A stretch of DNA of 37,519 nt from Zoogloea sp. (GCF_017302315.1 NZ_JAFLDT010000041.1:1-37519); one strand, 5' to 3'. Counted from the first letter of the stretch, positions 15,404 through 24,142 are shown. Program-made: numbers and translations. The notes: a model not told the origin generated them from the sequence alone.

Positions 15404-16885
15404 ATGTCGTTCTCCGAACTCGGACTCATTCCTGAAATCCTGCGGGCCGTCACCGAAGCCGGTTACACCGAACCCACACCCATCCAGCGCCAAGCCATTC
15501 CTGTCGTTCTCGCCGGGCACGACGTGATGGGCGGCGCCCAGACGGGCACGGGCAAGACCGCCGGTTTCACCCTGCCGCTGCTCAACCGCCTGGCGCGTCA
15601 TGCCAGCAGTTCGACCAGCCCCGCCCGCCACCCGGTGCGTGCGCTGATCCTGGCGCCGACACGCGAGCTGGCCATGCAGGTGTATGAGTCCGTCAAGATG
15701 TACTCGAAGCACCTGCCCCTGCGCAGCACCTGCATCTATGGCGGGGTCGACATGAACCCGCAGATCCAGGAACTGCGCCGCGGCATCGAAATCGTCGTCG
15801 CCACCCCGGGCCGCCTGCTCGACCACGTCCAGCAGAAGACTATCGCCCTCGGCCAGGTCGAATTCCTGATCCTCGACGAAGCCGACCGCATGCTGGACAT
15901 GGGCTTCATCCCGGACATCCGCCGGATCCTCGCCCTGCTGCCGGCCGCCCGCCAGAGCCTGCTGTTCTCCGCCACCTTCTCGGACGAAATCAAGAAACTC
16001 GCCGACCAGATGCTGAAGAACCCGCAACTGATCGAGGTGGCCCGCCGCAACATGGTCAGCGAGACCATCACCCACATCGTCCACCCGGTTTCCAGCGGGC
16101 TCAAGCGCAACCTGCTGGCCCACATCGTGCGACACGAGGACGAGGCCAACCAGGTGCTGGTCTTCGTGGATACCAAGTTCGCCTGCAGCCGCCTGGCCCA
16201 CTTCCTTGAGCGCCATGGCATCTCGGCCGACGCCATCCACGGCGACAAGACCCAGCAGGCGCGTACCGAAACGCTCGAGAACTTCAAGTCCGGCAAGGTC
16301 CGCGTGCTGGTGGCCACCGACGTGGCCGCCCGCGGCCTCGACATCGAAGACCTGCCCTCGGTGATCAATTTCGAACTGCCCCACACCGCCGAAGACTACG
16401 TCCATCGCATCGGCCGCACCGGCCGTGCGGGCAAGTCGGGCAAGGCGGTCTCCCTCGTCAGCTCGGAAGAGCGCCATCGCCTCGCCGACATCCAGAAGCT
16501 CATCAAGCTCGAGATCAAGCAGGAGATCGTCCCCGGCTACGATCCGGAACCCGACTTCTTCGATGCGGACGGAAGCCGTCGCCGGCGTAGCGCCCCGGCA
16601 TCCCGGCCCACCGACAGCGCCGCCGCGGCCGCACCCGCTGGCGAACGCCGCAAGCGCAGTGAGCGCCCGGAGCGCAGCGAACGCCCGGAACGTTCCGAGC
16701 GCCCTCAGCGCAGCCGTCAGCCCGCTCATATTGCGGCAGATGGTTTTGACTTCAGCAAGCCCTACGAGCAGAAGGGCGACATCACCTCGGCCAGCGGCGA
16801 AGGCAGTGGCGGCGACACCCCGGTTCCCGAGAAAGGCCAGCGCCCGATCGCCTTCCTGCTGGGCGGGCTCGGTCGCAAGCACTGA
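15404..16885 (+). CDS. rhlE: DEAD-box ATP-dependent RNA helicase RhlE-type
   Basis: 493 residues from the ATG at 15404; a GTG four codons upstream (15392) is possible. All DEAD-box motifs are readable: the Q motif ([14 protein letters not shown]), motif I AQTGTGKT, Ia PTRELA, Ib [35 protein letters not shown] and [12 protein letters not shown]. The C-terminal extension is Arg/Ser/Glu-rich with several copies of a SERPER-like hexapeptide encoded by a short imperfect DNA repeat (about 16655-16720), typical of an RNA-binding tail. The protein unwinds short RNA duplexes in ribosome assembly and mRNA turnover. Confidence 0.93.
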   Translation: MSFSELGLIPEILRAVTEAGYTEPTPIQRQAIPVVLAGHDVMGGAQTGTGKTAGFTLPLLNRLARHASSSTSPARHPVRALILAPTRELAMQVYESVKMYSKHLPLRSTCIYGGVDMNPQIQELRRGIEIVVATPGRLLDHVQQKTIALGQVEFLILDEADRMLDMGFIPDIRRILALLPAARQSLLFSATFSDEIKKLADQMLKNPQLIEVARRNMVSETITHIVHPVSSGLKRNLLAHIVRHEDEANQVLVFVDTKFACSRLAHFLERHGISADAIHGDKTQQARTETLENFKSGKVRVLVATDVAARGLDIEDLPSVINFELPHTAEDYVHRIGRTGRAGKSGKAVSLVSSEERHRLADIQKLIKLEIKQEIVPGYDPEPDFFDADGSRRRRSAPASRPTDSAAAAAPAGERRKRSERPERSERPERSERPQRSRQPAHIAADGFDFSKPYEQKGDITSASGEGSGGDTPVPEKGQRPIAFLLGGLGRKH

Positions 16886-16906
16886 ATACCCGGGCACAAT
16901 TCAGTG
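16880..16906 (+). other. Hairpin at the rhlE 3' end
   Basis: The arms CACTGAAT (16880-16887) and ATTCAGTG (16899-16906) are perfect complements around an 11-nt loop, spanning the rhlE stop. Only a short TATT follows. It may weakly terminate or protect the rhlE mRNA. Confidence 0.45.
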
Positions 16907-16925
16907 TATTAACGAATTCTGATAG

Positions 16926-16962
16926 GCTTCTCTCCGCATTACACAACAAGGAGGAGAGAAGC
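16926..16962 (+). promoter_or_regulatory. Inverted repeat enclosing the ribosome binding site of the dihaem cytochrome gene
   Basis: GCTTCTCTCC (16926-16935) is a perfect 10-bp complement of GGAGAGAAGC (16953-16962), which abuts the ATG at 16963 and includes the last bases of the Shine-Dalgarno AAGGAGGAG (16948-16956). In mRNA the stem would partly hide the ribosome binding site. It could be a translational switch or chance. Confidence 0.5.
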
Positions 16963-17565
16963 ATGAAGGGAAAACTTGTTTCGGCGGGACTGTCACTACT
17001 GATGGCCCTGCCTGTCGCGACTCAGGCGGCAGACCTGAAGCGTGCGGAGGAGATCGTTGGCGGGCGCTGCTTCCTGTGCCACGGTATGGAAGGTGAAGCA
17101 GCCTCGGCTCTCTATCCGCGACTGGCAGGACAGCACGCCGAGTACATTGCCAAGCAACTGGCCGATTTCAAGTCCGGCAAGCGCAAGAGCGACACCATGT
17201 CCGGCATGGTCACCGACCTGACCTCAGAAGAGATGAAGGCCCTCGGCGCTTTCTTCGAGCAGAAGAAGCCCAGCCACAGCGGCCGCACGGATGCCGATCT
17301 TGCCGCAGTGGGGCGTTACATCTTCACCAAGGGCAACCAGTATTCCGGCGTCGCATCGTGCACCTCCTGCCACGGCCCGAAAGGCTACGGAACACCGCAA
17401 CTGCCACGCCTGGCCGGGCAACAGCCCCTCTATCTCGAGAACCAGCTCAAGCAGTTCAACAGCCGCGAACGCAACAACGACAACGCGGTGATGCACTCCA
17501 TCGCATCCAAGCTCACCGAGCTCGAAGTGAAGGCTGTTTCCAGCTACATCTCGACGCTCGAATGA
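16963..17565 (+). CDS. Periplasmic dihaem cytochrome c4-like protein
   Basis: 200 residues with a cleavable signal peptide (ends TQAADL, about residue 23) and two c-type haem sites, CFLCH (C36, C39, H40) and CTSCH (C133, C136, H137). The two domains each carry YPRLAGQHAEYI or LPRLAGQQPLYL, the typical cytochrome c4 tandem duplication, with candidate distal methionines (MSGMVTDL and AVMHSIA). c4-type proteins carry electrons in the periplasm, often to cytochrome oxidases. It could also be the dihaem electron acceptor of a sulfide dehydrogenase, as in Allochromatium FccA. It opens the sulfur locus with a very strong Shine-Dalgarno (AAGGAGGAG). Confidence 0.9.
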   Translation: MKGKLVSAGLSLLMALPVATQAADLKRAEEIVGGRCFLCHGMEGEAASALYPRLAGQHAEYIAKQLADFKSGKRKSDTMSGMVTDLTSEEMKALGAFFEQKKPSHSGRTDADLAAVGRYIFTKGNQYSGVASCTSCHGPKGYGTPQLPRLAGQQPLYLENQLKQFNSRERNNDNAVMHSIASKLTELEVKAVSSYISTLE

Positions 17566-17610
17566 GCCTGCCCCGGCGGGGTCGGCATGCATCGTCGGCC
17601 GCCCTCGCTC

Positions 17611-17626
17611 ACGTCCTGAAGGACGT
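17611..17626. promoter_or_regulatory. Short palindrome in the gap before the rhodanese gene
   Basis: ACGTCC-TGAA-GGACGT is a perfect 6-bp inverted repeat, followed 4 bp later by TTGACC (17631-17636), which could serve as a -35. The 199-bp gap (17566-17764) holds no gene. The palindrome might be an operator or the end of the upstream transcript. Confidence 0.3.
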
Positions 17627-17764
17627 TCGATTGACCTGTATCAGGAGTTCTCCGATTCGCCCCACCCACCGGCCGCTCTCGCGCGAAAATTAGCATTTTC
17701 TGATGCGGCCGGCCGGGGGCCGACTTTCCAGCCCGGTGCAGCGAGTTTTCGACCGGAGACCTCC

Positions 17765-18886
17765 ATGAAGTTCCACCGCATGCTGGCCCTTGCCAGCGCA
17801 CTGGCCATGCTTGGCCTGCCCGCGCCCTACCCTGCCCAAGCCGTTGAGCCCTCCACGGCAATTGCGCCAAAGGAAGGCTGGTACCACCAACTCGTGAACG
17901 CCAGCTTTGTGGCCGGCTACGCCATCCTGCCGAAGCCCGACGGGGTGATGATCATCGACTCCCGCCCCACCGCGCGCAAGTACGACCTGGGGCACATTCC
18001 GACCGCCATCAACATCCCGGACAGCCAGTTCGAGAAGCTTCTCGACAAGCTCCCTGCGGATAAGGACACCCTGCTGATCTTCTACTGCGACGGCCCCGAA
18101 TGCCTGCTCAGCCACAACTCGGCCTTCAAGGCGGAGAAGCTCGGCTATACCCGTGTCCATGTCTATGCCGCCGGCTATCCCGACTGGCTCAAGCAGGGCC
18201 ACATCGGCGCAGTCTCCGTTCCGTACATCAAGAAACTGCAGGATGAAGGGGCGCCCATGACGTTGATCGACTCCCGCCCCAAGGAACGTAAATATGACAA
18301 GGGACACATCCCCGGGGCCATCAGCATTCCGGACCTGCAGTTCGACAAGCTCGTGGACCGCCTCCCGGCCGACAAGGCAAGTCCGCTCTACTTCTACTGT
18401 GAAGGTCTCACCTGCACGCTCAGCTCCGACTCCGCCGCACGGGCCGTGAAACTAGGCTATACGCGGGTGAAGGTGGTCCCGGAAGGTTACCCTGAATGGG
18501 TTCGTCGCTACGGCCCCGGCCCCACCACCGAGGTGCCCGCCAAGCCGGCAATCCAGGTCGGACGCGACACCAGCACCATCACCGTGGCCTCCTTCGAGCG
18601 GATCTACCGCTTGGCACCCGACACCATCCACCTGATCGACGTGCGCGATCCCGCCGAGTTCGCGAAGGGCAGTTTCAAGGGGGCGCTGAATTTTCCTGTC
18701 AAGACCCTCGAGAGCCGCATCACTGAGCTGCCGTCCGACAAGCCCATCGTGTTCTTCTGCGGGGCGGGCGGGCGTAGCGGGGACGCCCATGACCTGGTCA
18801 AGCAGTTGCGGCCCCAGCTCGTAAGCTACTTCATCGACGCCGAGATCAAATGGACCGCGGACGGCGGCTACAGCATCACGGAGTGA
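17765..18886 (+). CDS. Periplasmic three-domain rhodanese-like sulfurtransferase
   Basis: 373 residues with a signal peptide (about 1-26, ending AQA). Three consecutive rhodanese domains follow, each with a putative persulfide-carrying cysteine: YCDGPEC (C108), YCEGLTC (C212) and FCGAGGRSGD (C332). Each domain begins with an IDSRP or IDVRD segment and contains GHIPTAINIP, GHIPGAISIP or GSFKGALNFP. Most rhodaneses have one or two domains, so three is unusual. The first two loops have a second Cys four residues later, which could form a disulfide or a relay. Located between a cytochrome and a sulfide dehydrogenase, it probably moves sulfane sulfur in the periplasm. Specific substrate is unknown. 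Confidence 0.9.
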   Translation: MKFHRMLALASALAMLGLPAPYPAQAVEPSTAIAPKEGWYHQLVNASFVAGYAILPKPDGVMIIDSRPTARKYDLGHIPTAINIPDSQFEKLLDKLPADKDTLLIFYCDGPECLLSHNSAFKAEKLGYTRVHVYAAGYPDWLKQGHIGAVSVPYIKKLQDEGAPMTLIDSRPKERKYDKGHIPGAISIPDLQFDKLVDRLPADKASPLYFYCEGLTCTLSSDSAARAVKLGYTRVKVVPEGYPEWVRRYGPGPTTEVPAKPAIQVGRDTSTITVASFERIYRLAPDTIHLIDVRDPAEFAKGSFKGALNFPVKTLESRITELPSDKPIVFFCGAGGRSGDAHDLVKQLRPQLVSYFIDAEIKWTADGGYSITE

Positions 18887-18894
18887 CGCCGGCA

Positions 18895-18960
18895 ACGGTC
18901 GCCCGCCATCGGCGAGCGACCGTCCATCCGTGCCGCGACGAGTGTCGCCGGCACGGATGG
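18895..18960. terminator. Double hairpin between convergent genes
   Basis: A first stem pairs 18895-18902 with 18916-18923 (ACGGTCGC / GCGACCGT). Directly after it, 18924-18939 pairs with 18944-18960 as a 16-bp stem with one bulged C and a GAGT loop. They fill the gap between the rhodanese stop and the fccB stop. No T run is present, but the symmetry makes a strong bidirectional transcription barrier. Confidence 0.6.
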
Positions 18961-18963
18961 GGC

Positions 18964-20241
18964 TCACACCAGCATGTCGGCCCAGATGTTGCGGGCCCAG
19001 GACAGCGCGTACTTGCCCTCCAGCTCATTGGCCGCAGCCGACACGCCCCCCGCACCCTGCACCGGCATCACCGTCTTCTTCGCCGCATCATAGAGATGAA
19101 CCGAAGAAACGTGGATCACGTTCTTTGAATCCACGAAGCTGTAGCAGGTATTCATCACCAGAGGGGTCGAACTGGGCGCCTCGCCCGCCAACAGATTGAT
19201 GATGGCGGCGGCCGTCACCTTGGCATGCTGGTTGGCCATGTGGCCCGACTTGGGCATGGTGGGTGCCGGGAAGATGGCATCGCCGATCACATGCACCCCC
19301 GGGGTATTCACCGACTCGAAGCTCAGCCAGTCGATATCCACCCAGCGGTTGTTGATCAGCTTGATGCCCGACTTCGCGGCGATGTCGCCAGCACGCTGGG
19401 GCGGCACCACGTTGAGCACATCCGCCTTGACCTTGTCGAACTCCAGCACCGCCGTCCGGCTGGCAGCGTCGACCTCGCGCAGTTCGCTGTTCGGGCGGTA
19501 TTCGAGAATACCCTTGTACTTCTCGAAGGCCTTGGTAAACAGCCCCTTCTTGGAGGTGATCTCCTCGTTTGCATCCAGCACCAGCACCTTGGACTTCGGC
19601 TTGGTCTTCTGCAGGTAGTTGGCCACCAGGCAGGCTCGCTCATAGGGCCCCGGCGGGCAACGATACGGCGCCTTGGGAATGCTCAACGCATACACCCCAC
19701 CATCCTTCATGTCCTCGAGCTGCTTGCGCAGGGCCACCGTCTGGGCACCCGCTTTCCAGGCATGCAGCACGGTGTCGCGGGCAGCCTCGGTCTCCAGCCC
19801 CGGCACCTGGTCATACATGAACTCGATACCCGGAGAGAGTACGAGCCGGTCGTAGGAGAGCACACCTCCGGACGCCAGCGTGACCTTGCGGGCACCGGCA
19901 TCCACCGCCGTCACGGTGTCCTGCAGCACCTTCACGCCCCAGGTGTTGCGCAGGCCGTCATAGCTCATGGTGATGTCGGCCATCTGCTTGTCGCCACCGA
20001 TCACCAGATTGGAAATCGGGCAGGAGATGAACTGGGGATTGCGCTCCACGAGGGTCACATCCACCCCCATCTGGCTCCACATGCGCAGGTATTTGGCAAC
20101 GGTGGCGCCGCCAAAGCCGCCCCCTACCACGACCACATGGCCGCGGGCTTTCGATCCCATCGCACAGCCGGACAGGCCCGGTAATGCCACCACGCCACCA
20201 GCCAATGCGGCGCCCTTCAGAAACTCACGTCGATTCCACAT
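18964..20241 (-). CDS. fccB: Flavocytochrome c sulfide dehydrogenase, flavoprotein subunit (FccB/SoxF)
   Basis: 425 residues from the ATG at 20241, chosen because it follows an AAGGGG site and puts the Tat motif NRREFLKG at the N-terminus; a GTG at 20256 overlapping the upstream stop is the alternative. The FAD-binding VVVVGGGFGGATVAKYL follows, then ISCPISNLVIGG, LVLSPGIEFMYD, and YRCPPGPYERACL with cysteines matching the FCSD redox site region. The C-terminus (NTCYSFVD, then WARNIWADML) is typical. FccB oxidises sulfide in the periplasm and passes electrons to its haem subunit, encoded 11 bp upstream. Confidence 0.93.
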   Translation of the reverse strand: MWNRREFLKGAALAGGVVALPGLSGCAMGSKARGHVVVVGGGFGGATVAKYLRMWSQMGVDVTLVERNPQFISCPISNLVIGGDKQMADITMSYDGLRNTWGVKVLQDTVTAVDAGARKVTLASGGVLSYDRLVLSPGIEFMYDQVPGLETEAARDTVLHAWKAGAQTVALRKQLEDMKDGGVYALSIPKAPYRCPPGPYERACLVANYLQKTKPKSKVLVLDANEEITSKKGLFTKAFEKYKGILEYRPNSELREVDAASRTAVLEFDKVKADVLNVVPPQRAGDIAAKSGIKLINNRWVDIDWLSFESVNTPGVHVIGDAIFPAPTMPKSGHMANQHAKVTAAAIINLLAGEAPSSTPLVMNTCYSFVDSKNVIHVSSVHLYDAAKKTVMPVQGAGGVSAAANELEGKYALSWARNIWADMLV

Positions 20242-20252
20242 GCTGCGCCCCT

Positions 20253-20567
20253 TCACTTGCGGGCGGCGAAGTAAGCCGCCACCAGCTCGAGTTGTGCCTC
20301 GGTATAGCCCTTGGAGATCTGATGCATGATCGTCGCCGGCTTGGCGCCCGAGCGGAAATCCATCAGTTTCTGCATGAGCTTGGCCTTGTCGGTACCCGCC
20401 AAGGCCTCGGCACCGGAACCGGCAACCGCCTTGCCGTCCGTACCGTGGCAGTTGGCGCAGGTGGCGGCCAGATTACGGGCCAGGTTGGGGTCGGCTTTTT
20501 CTTCGGCGTGCACGGCACCCATCGCACCGATCAGCCCCACGGCCAAAGTCCATCGAAGCAGCTTCAT
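20253..20567 (-). CDS. fccA: Monohaem cytochrome c subunit of flavocytochrome c (FccA-like)
   Basis: 104 residues from the ATG at 20567, which follows AAGGAGGAGAG; a longer start is open but would bury the signal peptide. The signal peptide ends near VHAEE. One haem site, CANCH (C37, C40, H41), is followed by GTDGKAVAGSGAEALAGT and IMHQISKGYTEAQL with a likely Met axial ligand. Small monohaem FccA subunits are known from Chlorobium, whereas purple sulfur bacteria have a dihaem form. Pairing with fccB makes the role clear. Confidence 0.9.
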   Translation of the reverse strand: MKLLRWTLAVGLIGAMGAVHAEEKADPNLARNLAATCANCHGTDGKAVAGSGAEALAGTDKAKLMQKLMDFRSGAKPATIMHQISKGYTEAQLELVAAYFAARK

Positions 20568-20707
20568 TGTCTCTCCTCCTTGATTCCGCCGAAGCGGTAA
20601 GCGATCAGTTTGCACTGCGTATTGTTCTCCGCAGCAACCTGCCGCAGCAAGCCGCCATGGCCGTCGAAACGCGGCCTATTTGATCCATGTCGTATTGCAT
20701 CGCAACA

Positions 20708-20746
20708 ATATTAGCAATTGACGATATTAGTGTATGGTTATAAATT
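20708..20746 (+). promoter_or_regulatory. Candidate promoter/operator of the sox operon
   Basis: An AT-rich island in the 272-bp divergent gap between fccA and soxC (20568-20839). It has TTGACG at 20718-20723, a 17-bp spacer and TAAATT at 20741-20746. ATATTAG occurs twice (20708-20714 and 20724-20730), 16 bp apart, one on each side of the -35, which is a plausible repressor or activator site. In other bacteria sox genes are controlled by the ArsR-family repressor SoxR; no soxR is in this window. Confidence 0.45.
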
Positions 20747-20839
20747 GTTTTAGATCAAGGGGGGCGAGACCGGTCGACGGCACGCACAGACGATTCCTCC
20801 CGCGATTCCGACATCTGGAGACTGAGGGAGAGACAATTC

Positions 20840-22186
20840 ATGGCCGACCAGCCAACCCAGAGGGGCCGGGTACGTCCCGCGCCCGAGAACTTTCTGACCG
20901 AGACGGACATCCTCGCGGTCAAGGAAGGCCGACGCGACTTTCTGCGCAACGCCCTGCTCACCGCCTCCGCCACCCTCGCCGGTGGTACTGCAGCCCGGGC
21001 GGCCGACGGGGATCCCAACATCCTCACCCTGCCCGCCTGGACCACCAGCCTCGGCCAGCCGGTCGCGGCGCGCCCCTACGGCCTGCCGTCCCAGTACGAA
21101 AAAGGGCTGCAGCGCCGCGAGTCCCCGGGGCTGACCCGGATGCCCCAGGTATCGGTGTCATTCGCGCCCCTGCAAGGGCTGTTCGGCATCATCACCCCCT
21201 CCGGCCTGCACTTCGAACGCCATCACCAGGGCTGGGTGGACATCGACCCTTCAAAGCACCGCCTGATGGTGCATGGCACCGACGACGGCTTCTTGAAGCA
21301 GCCCAAGGTCTACACGGTGGATGACATCCTGCGCCTGCCACCGGTGTCACGCATGCACTTTATCGAGTGCGGCGCCAACACCGGCATGGAGTGGGGCAAC
21401 GTGGCCGTGCCCACCGTGCAGTACAGCCACGGCATGCTGTCCTGCTCAGAGTTCACCGGCGTTCCCCTGCGGCTGATCCTCGAAGACTGCGGTATCGACT
21501 GGAAGAAGGCGAAGTACGTCCTTGCCGAAGGCGCCGACGGCTCGTCGATGACCCGCACCATCCCCATCGAACTGGTTCAGTCCGACGAAGTCCTCGTCGC
21601 CTACGGCCAGAACGGTGAAATGCTCCGCCCCGAAAACGGCTACCCCCTGCGCCTCGTCGTACCCGGCGTCCAGGGTGTCAGCTGGGTCAAGTGGCTGCGT
21701 CGCATCGAGGTGGGCGACAAGCCCTGGGCCACCAAGGACGAGGCCATCCACTACATCGACCTCATGCCCGACGGCCAGCACCGTCAATACACCTCGGTGC
21801 AGGAATGCAAGTCGGTGATCACCACCCCGTCGGGTGGCCAGATCCTCCTCGACAAGGGCTTCTACAACATCTCCGGGCTGGCCTGGTCCGGGCGCGGCAA
21901 GATCAAGCGCGTGGATGTCTCGACCGATGGCGGCATCAACTGGCGCCCGGCCCGCATCGAAGGCCCGGTCAACTCCAAGTGCCTGACCCGCTTCAACATC
22001 GACTGGGTGTGGGACGGCAAACCCGCCATCCTCCAGTCCCGGGCCATGGACGAAACCGGCTACGTACAGCCCGGCTACGGCCAGCTACGGGCGGTCCGCG
22101 GCAGCAAGTCGATCTATCACAACAACGCCATCCAGTCCTGGAAGGTGACCGAAGGCGGGGAGGTGAGCAATGTCCAGGTTCTCTAA
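20840..22186 (+). CDS. soxC: Sulfur dehydrogenase molybdopterin subunit SoxC
   Basis: 448 residues. SoxC is the molybdenum-cofactor subunit of the periplasmic SoxCD complex, which oxidises the SoxY-bound sulfane sulfur with release of six electrons. A Tat signal is present (RRDFLRNALL, about 30-40). The sulfite-oxidase fold follows with IECGANTGMEWGN (C177 the likely Mo ligand), GSSMTRTIPIEL, NGYPLRLVVPGVQG and VKWLRRIEV. The C-terminal dimerisation domain has DVSTDGGINW. Length and motifs match the family. It opens soxCDYZAXB, and soxD overlaps its last 17 bp. Confidence 0.96.
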   Translation: MADQPTQRGRVRPAPENFLTETDILAVKEGRRDFLRNALLTASATLAGGTAARAADGDPNILTLPAWTTSLGQPVAARPYGLPSQYEKGLQRRESPGLTRMPQVSVSFAPLQGLFGIITPSGLHFERHHQGWVDIDPSKHRLMVHGTDDGFLKQPKVYTVDDILRLPPVSRMHFIECGANTGMEWGNVAVPTVQYSHGMLSCSEFTGVPLRLILEDCGIDWKKAKYVLAEGADGSSMTRTIPIELVQSDEVLVAYGQNGEMLRPENGYPLRLVVPGVQGVSWVKWLRRIEVGDKPWATKDEAIHYIDLMPDGQHRQYTSVQECKSVITTPSGGQILLDKGFYNISGLAWSGRGKIKRVDVSTDGGINWRPARIEGPVNSKCLTRFNIDWVWDGKPAILQSRAMDETGYVQPGYGQLRAVRGSKSIYHNNAIQSWKVTEGGEVSNVQVL

Positions 22187-23255
22187 GGCCTCTCTGAGCG
22201 GTGCACTGGTGCTGGCCTTCGCCACCCTCGCAGGTGGTACTGCCTTGGCCGACGGAAAGTACAGTGGTGTCGGGCGTCCGGCCACCCGGGCCGAAATCCA
22301 TGCCTGGGATATTGATGTTCGCCCCGACTTCAAGGGCCTGCGCCCGGGCAGTGGCAGCGTGGACCAGGGCCAGGAAGTATGGGAGGCCAAATGTGCCTCC
22401 TGCCACGGCAGCTTTGGCGAGTCCAACGAGGTGCACACCCCGCTGATCGGCGGCACCACCAAGGATGACATCAAGACAGGCCACGTGCTGTCCCTGGTCA
22501 AGGGCGACGCCCCCCAACGCAGCGCCATCATGAAGGTCGCCACGGTTTCCACCCTGTTCGACTACATCAACCGGGCCATGCCCCTCACCGCGCCCAAGTC
22601 CCTGAGCAACGACGAGGTGTACGGGCTGGTGGCCTATCTGCTCAACCTGGCGGAAATCGTGCCCGCCGACTTCGTACTGAACGAGAAGAACATCGCCGAG
22701 GCCCAGGCGCGCATGCCCAACCGCAACGGCATGAGCACCGACCACGGCATGTGGCCGGGCGCCCCTGCATCAAAGGGAGGCATCGGCAATGGCGGCAAGC
22801 CCGACGTGAAGAACACGGCCTGCATGAGCAACTGCAAGACCGAGGTGAAGGTGGCCTCGTTGCTGCCGGTCTATGCGGAAACCGCCCACGGCAACCTGGC
22901 CGAGCAGAACCGCGCGGTAGGCCCGGTGCGGGGTAAGGACACCAGTGGCAAGGCGGTCACCGTCGCCGCAGCCCCAGCCCCCCTGAGCGAGAACGCCGCG
23001 GCCGCCAAGCTCGCCAATGACAGCGGCTGCATGGCCTGTCACGGTGTGGCCAACAAGATCGTCGGCCCCGGCTACAACGAGGTGGTGGCCAAGTACAAGG
23101 GGCAGGCCGATGCCGAGGCGAAGCTCGTCGCCAAGGTCAAGGCCGGCGGTCAGGGCGTCTGGGGCGCAATCCCCATGCCGCCCCAGGGCCATCTCAAGGA
23201 TGGGGACATCCGCAGCCTCGTCAAATGGATTCTGTCGGGCGCCAAGGCCCAGTAA
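22170..23255 (+). CDS. soxD: Sulfur dehydrogenase dihaem cytochrome subunit SoxD
   Basis: 361 residues, with a signal peptide ending near TALADG. Two haem sites are seen, CASCH (C75) and CMACH (C287). The first domain has GSFGESNEVHTPLIGG and the second PGYNEVVAKYKG and AIPMPPQGHL. SoxD accepts electrons from the SoxC molybdenum centre and passes them to a small cytochrome. The start lies inside soxC behind GGGGAGG, giving translational coupling. Some green sulfur and purple sulfur bacteria lack SoxCD and store sulfur globules; having it here predicts complete oxidation of thiosulfate to sulfate. Confidence 0.96.
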   Translation: MSRFSKASLSGALVLAFATLAGGTALADGKYSGVGRPATRAEIHAWDIDVRPDFKGLRPGSGSVDQGQEVWEAKCASCHGSFGESNEVHTPLIGGTTKDDIKTGHVLSLVKGDAPQRSAIMKVATVSTLFDYINRAMPLTAPKSLSNDEVYGLVAYLLNLAEIVPADFVLNEKNIAEAQARMPNRNGMSTDHGMWPGAPASKGGIGNGGKPDVKNTACMSNCKTEVKVASLLPVYAETAHGNLAEQNRAVGPVRGKDTSGKAVTVAAAPAPLSENAAAAKLANDSGCMACHGVANKIVGPGYNEVVAKYKGQADAEAKLVAKVKAGGQGVWGAIPMPPQGHLKDGDIRSLVKWILSGAKAQ

Positions 23256-23282
23256 ATGCCGATCAACCTAGGAGAGAGACAC

Positions 23283-23750
23283 ATGAACATGCAACGCCGT
23301 GAAGCACTCAAGGCGGGTGGCGGGCTGGGCCTGTTCGGCCTGCTGGCCGCCGCCGGCCTGATCACCCCCAGCCAGGCCCGCGCCGAATGGAACAAGTCGG
23401 CCTTCGACGCCAAGACCATCGAGGAAACCCTCAAGGCCCTCGGCGCCACCGGCGCCCAGAACTCCACCGACATCCAGATCACCGCCCCAGACATCGCCGA
23501 GAACGGCGCCGTGGTGCCGGTGGGGGTGGTGTCGGCCCTGGCCGGCGTTGAGGCCATCGCCCTCCTCATCGAGAAGAACCCCAACCCGCTGGCGGCCAGC
23601 TTCATGCTGCCGGCCGGCACCGAAGCCTCGGTGCAAACCCGGGTCAAGATGGGCCAGACCTCCGACGTCATCGCCGTCGTCAAGGTGGGCGGCAAGTTCA
23701 TCATGACCAAGAAGGAAATCAAGGTCACCCTCGGCGGCTGCGGCGGCTGA
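23283..23750 (+). CDS. soxY: Thiosulfate carrier subunit SoxY
   Basis: 155 residues from the ATG at 23283, with AGGAGAGAG upstream. A Tat-type leader (QRREALKAGGG) leads to cleavage near ARAEW. The C-terminus ends GGCGG with C153, the swinging cysteine to which sulfur intermediates are attached. The Ig-like fold sequence ENGAVVPVGV is present. SoxY pairs with SoxZ as the carrier for the whole cycle. An in-frame ATG at 23256 is unlikely because it would bury the leader. Confidence 0.96.
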   Translation: MNMQRREALKAGGGLGLFGLLAAAGLITPSQARAEWNKSAFDAKTIEETLKALGATGAQNSTDIQITAPDIAENGAVVPVGVVSALAGVEAIALLIEKNPNPLAASFMLPAGTEASVQTRVKMGQTSDVIAVVKVGGKFIMTKKEIKVTLGGCGG

Positions 23751-23786
23751 GCCCGGCAAGAACCCGATTCGGAAAAGGAATAGAAA

Positions 23787-24098
23787 ATGGCAGATCCCAT
23801 GAAGATTCGCGCCAGCGCGAAAGACGGCATCACCGAAGTGAAGGTGCTGATGAGCCACGAGATGGAAACCGGGCAACGCAAGGACTCCTCCGGCAACCTG
23901 GTCCCGGCCCATTTCATCACCGAGCTGTCGGCCGAGCACAACGGCAAGCAGGTGCTGGCGGCCCAGTTCGGCACCGCCGTGTCCAAGAACCCCTACCTGG
24001 CCTTCAAGTTCAAGGGCGGCGCCAAGGGCGACAAGCTGGCCGTAAGCTGGGTGGACAACAAGGGCGACAAGCGCACCGACGAGGTCGCCATCAACTGA
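23787..24098 (+). CDS. soxZ: Sulfur carrier partner subunit SoxZ
   Basis: 103 residues without a signal peptide; SoxZ is exported together with SoxY through the Tat system. Typical features are MKIRASAKDG, VKVLMSHEMETG, PAHFITELSAEHNGK and the WVDNKGDKR end. It follows soxY after 36 bp with AAAAGGAA as ribosome site. SoxZ stabilises SoxY and helps dock the other Sox enzymes. Confidence 0.96.
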   Translation: MADPMKIRASAKDGITEVKVLMSHEMETGQRKDSSGNLVPAHFITELSAEHNGKQVLAAQFGTAVSKNPYLAFKFKGGAKGDKLAVSWVDNKGDKRTDEVAIN

Positions 24099-24108
24099 TC
24101 CGCAATCT

Positions 24109-24142
24109 CCGTCGCCACGGCCGATCCGGCCGGTGGCGACGG
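24109..24142 (+). other. Strong intercistronic hairpin between soxZ and soxA
   Basis: CCGTCGCCAC (24109-24118) pairs with GTGGCGACGG (24133-24142). Inside, GGCC (24119-24122) pairs with GGCC (24128-24131) around a GATCC loop, leaving one bulged G. It begins 10 nt after the soxZ stop and sits about 75 nt before soxA. With no U run it more likely stabilises or partitions the mRNA than ends it. Confidence 0.6.
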
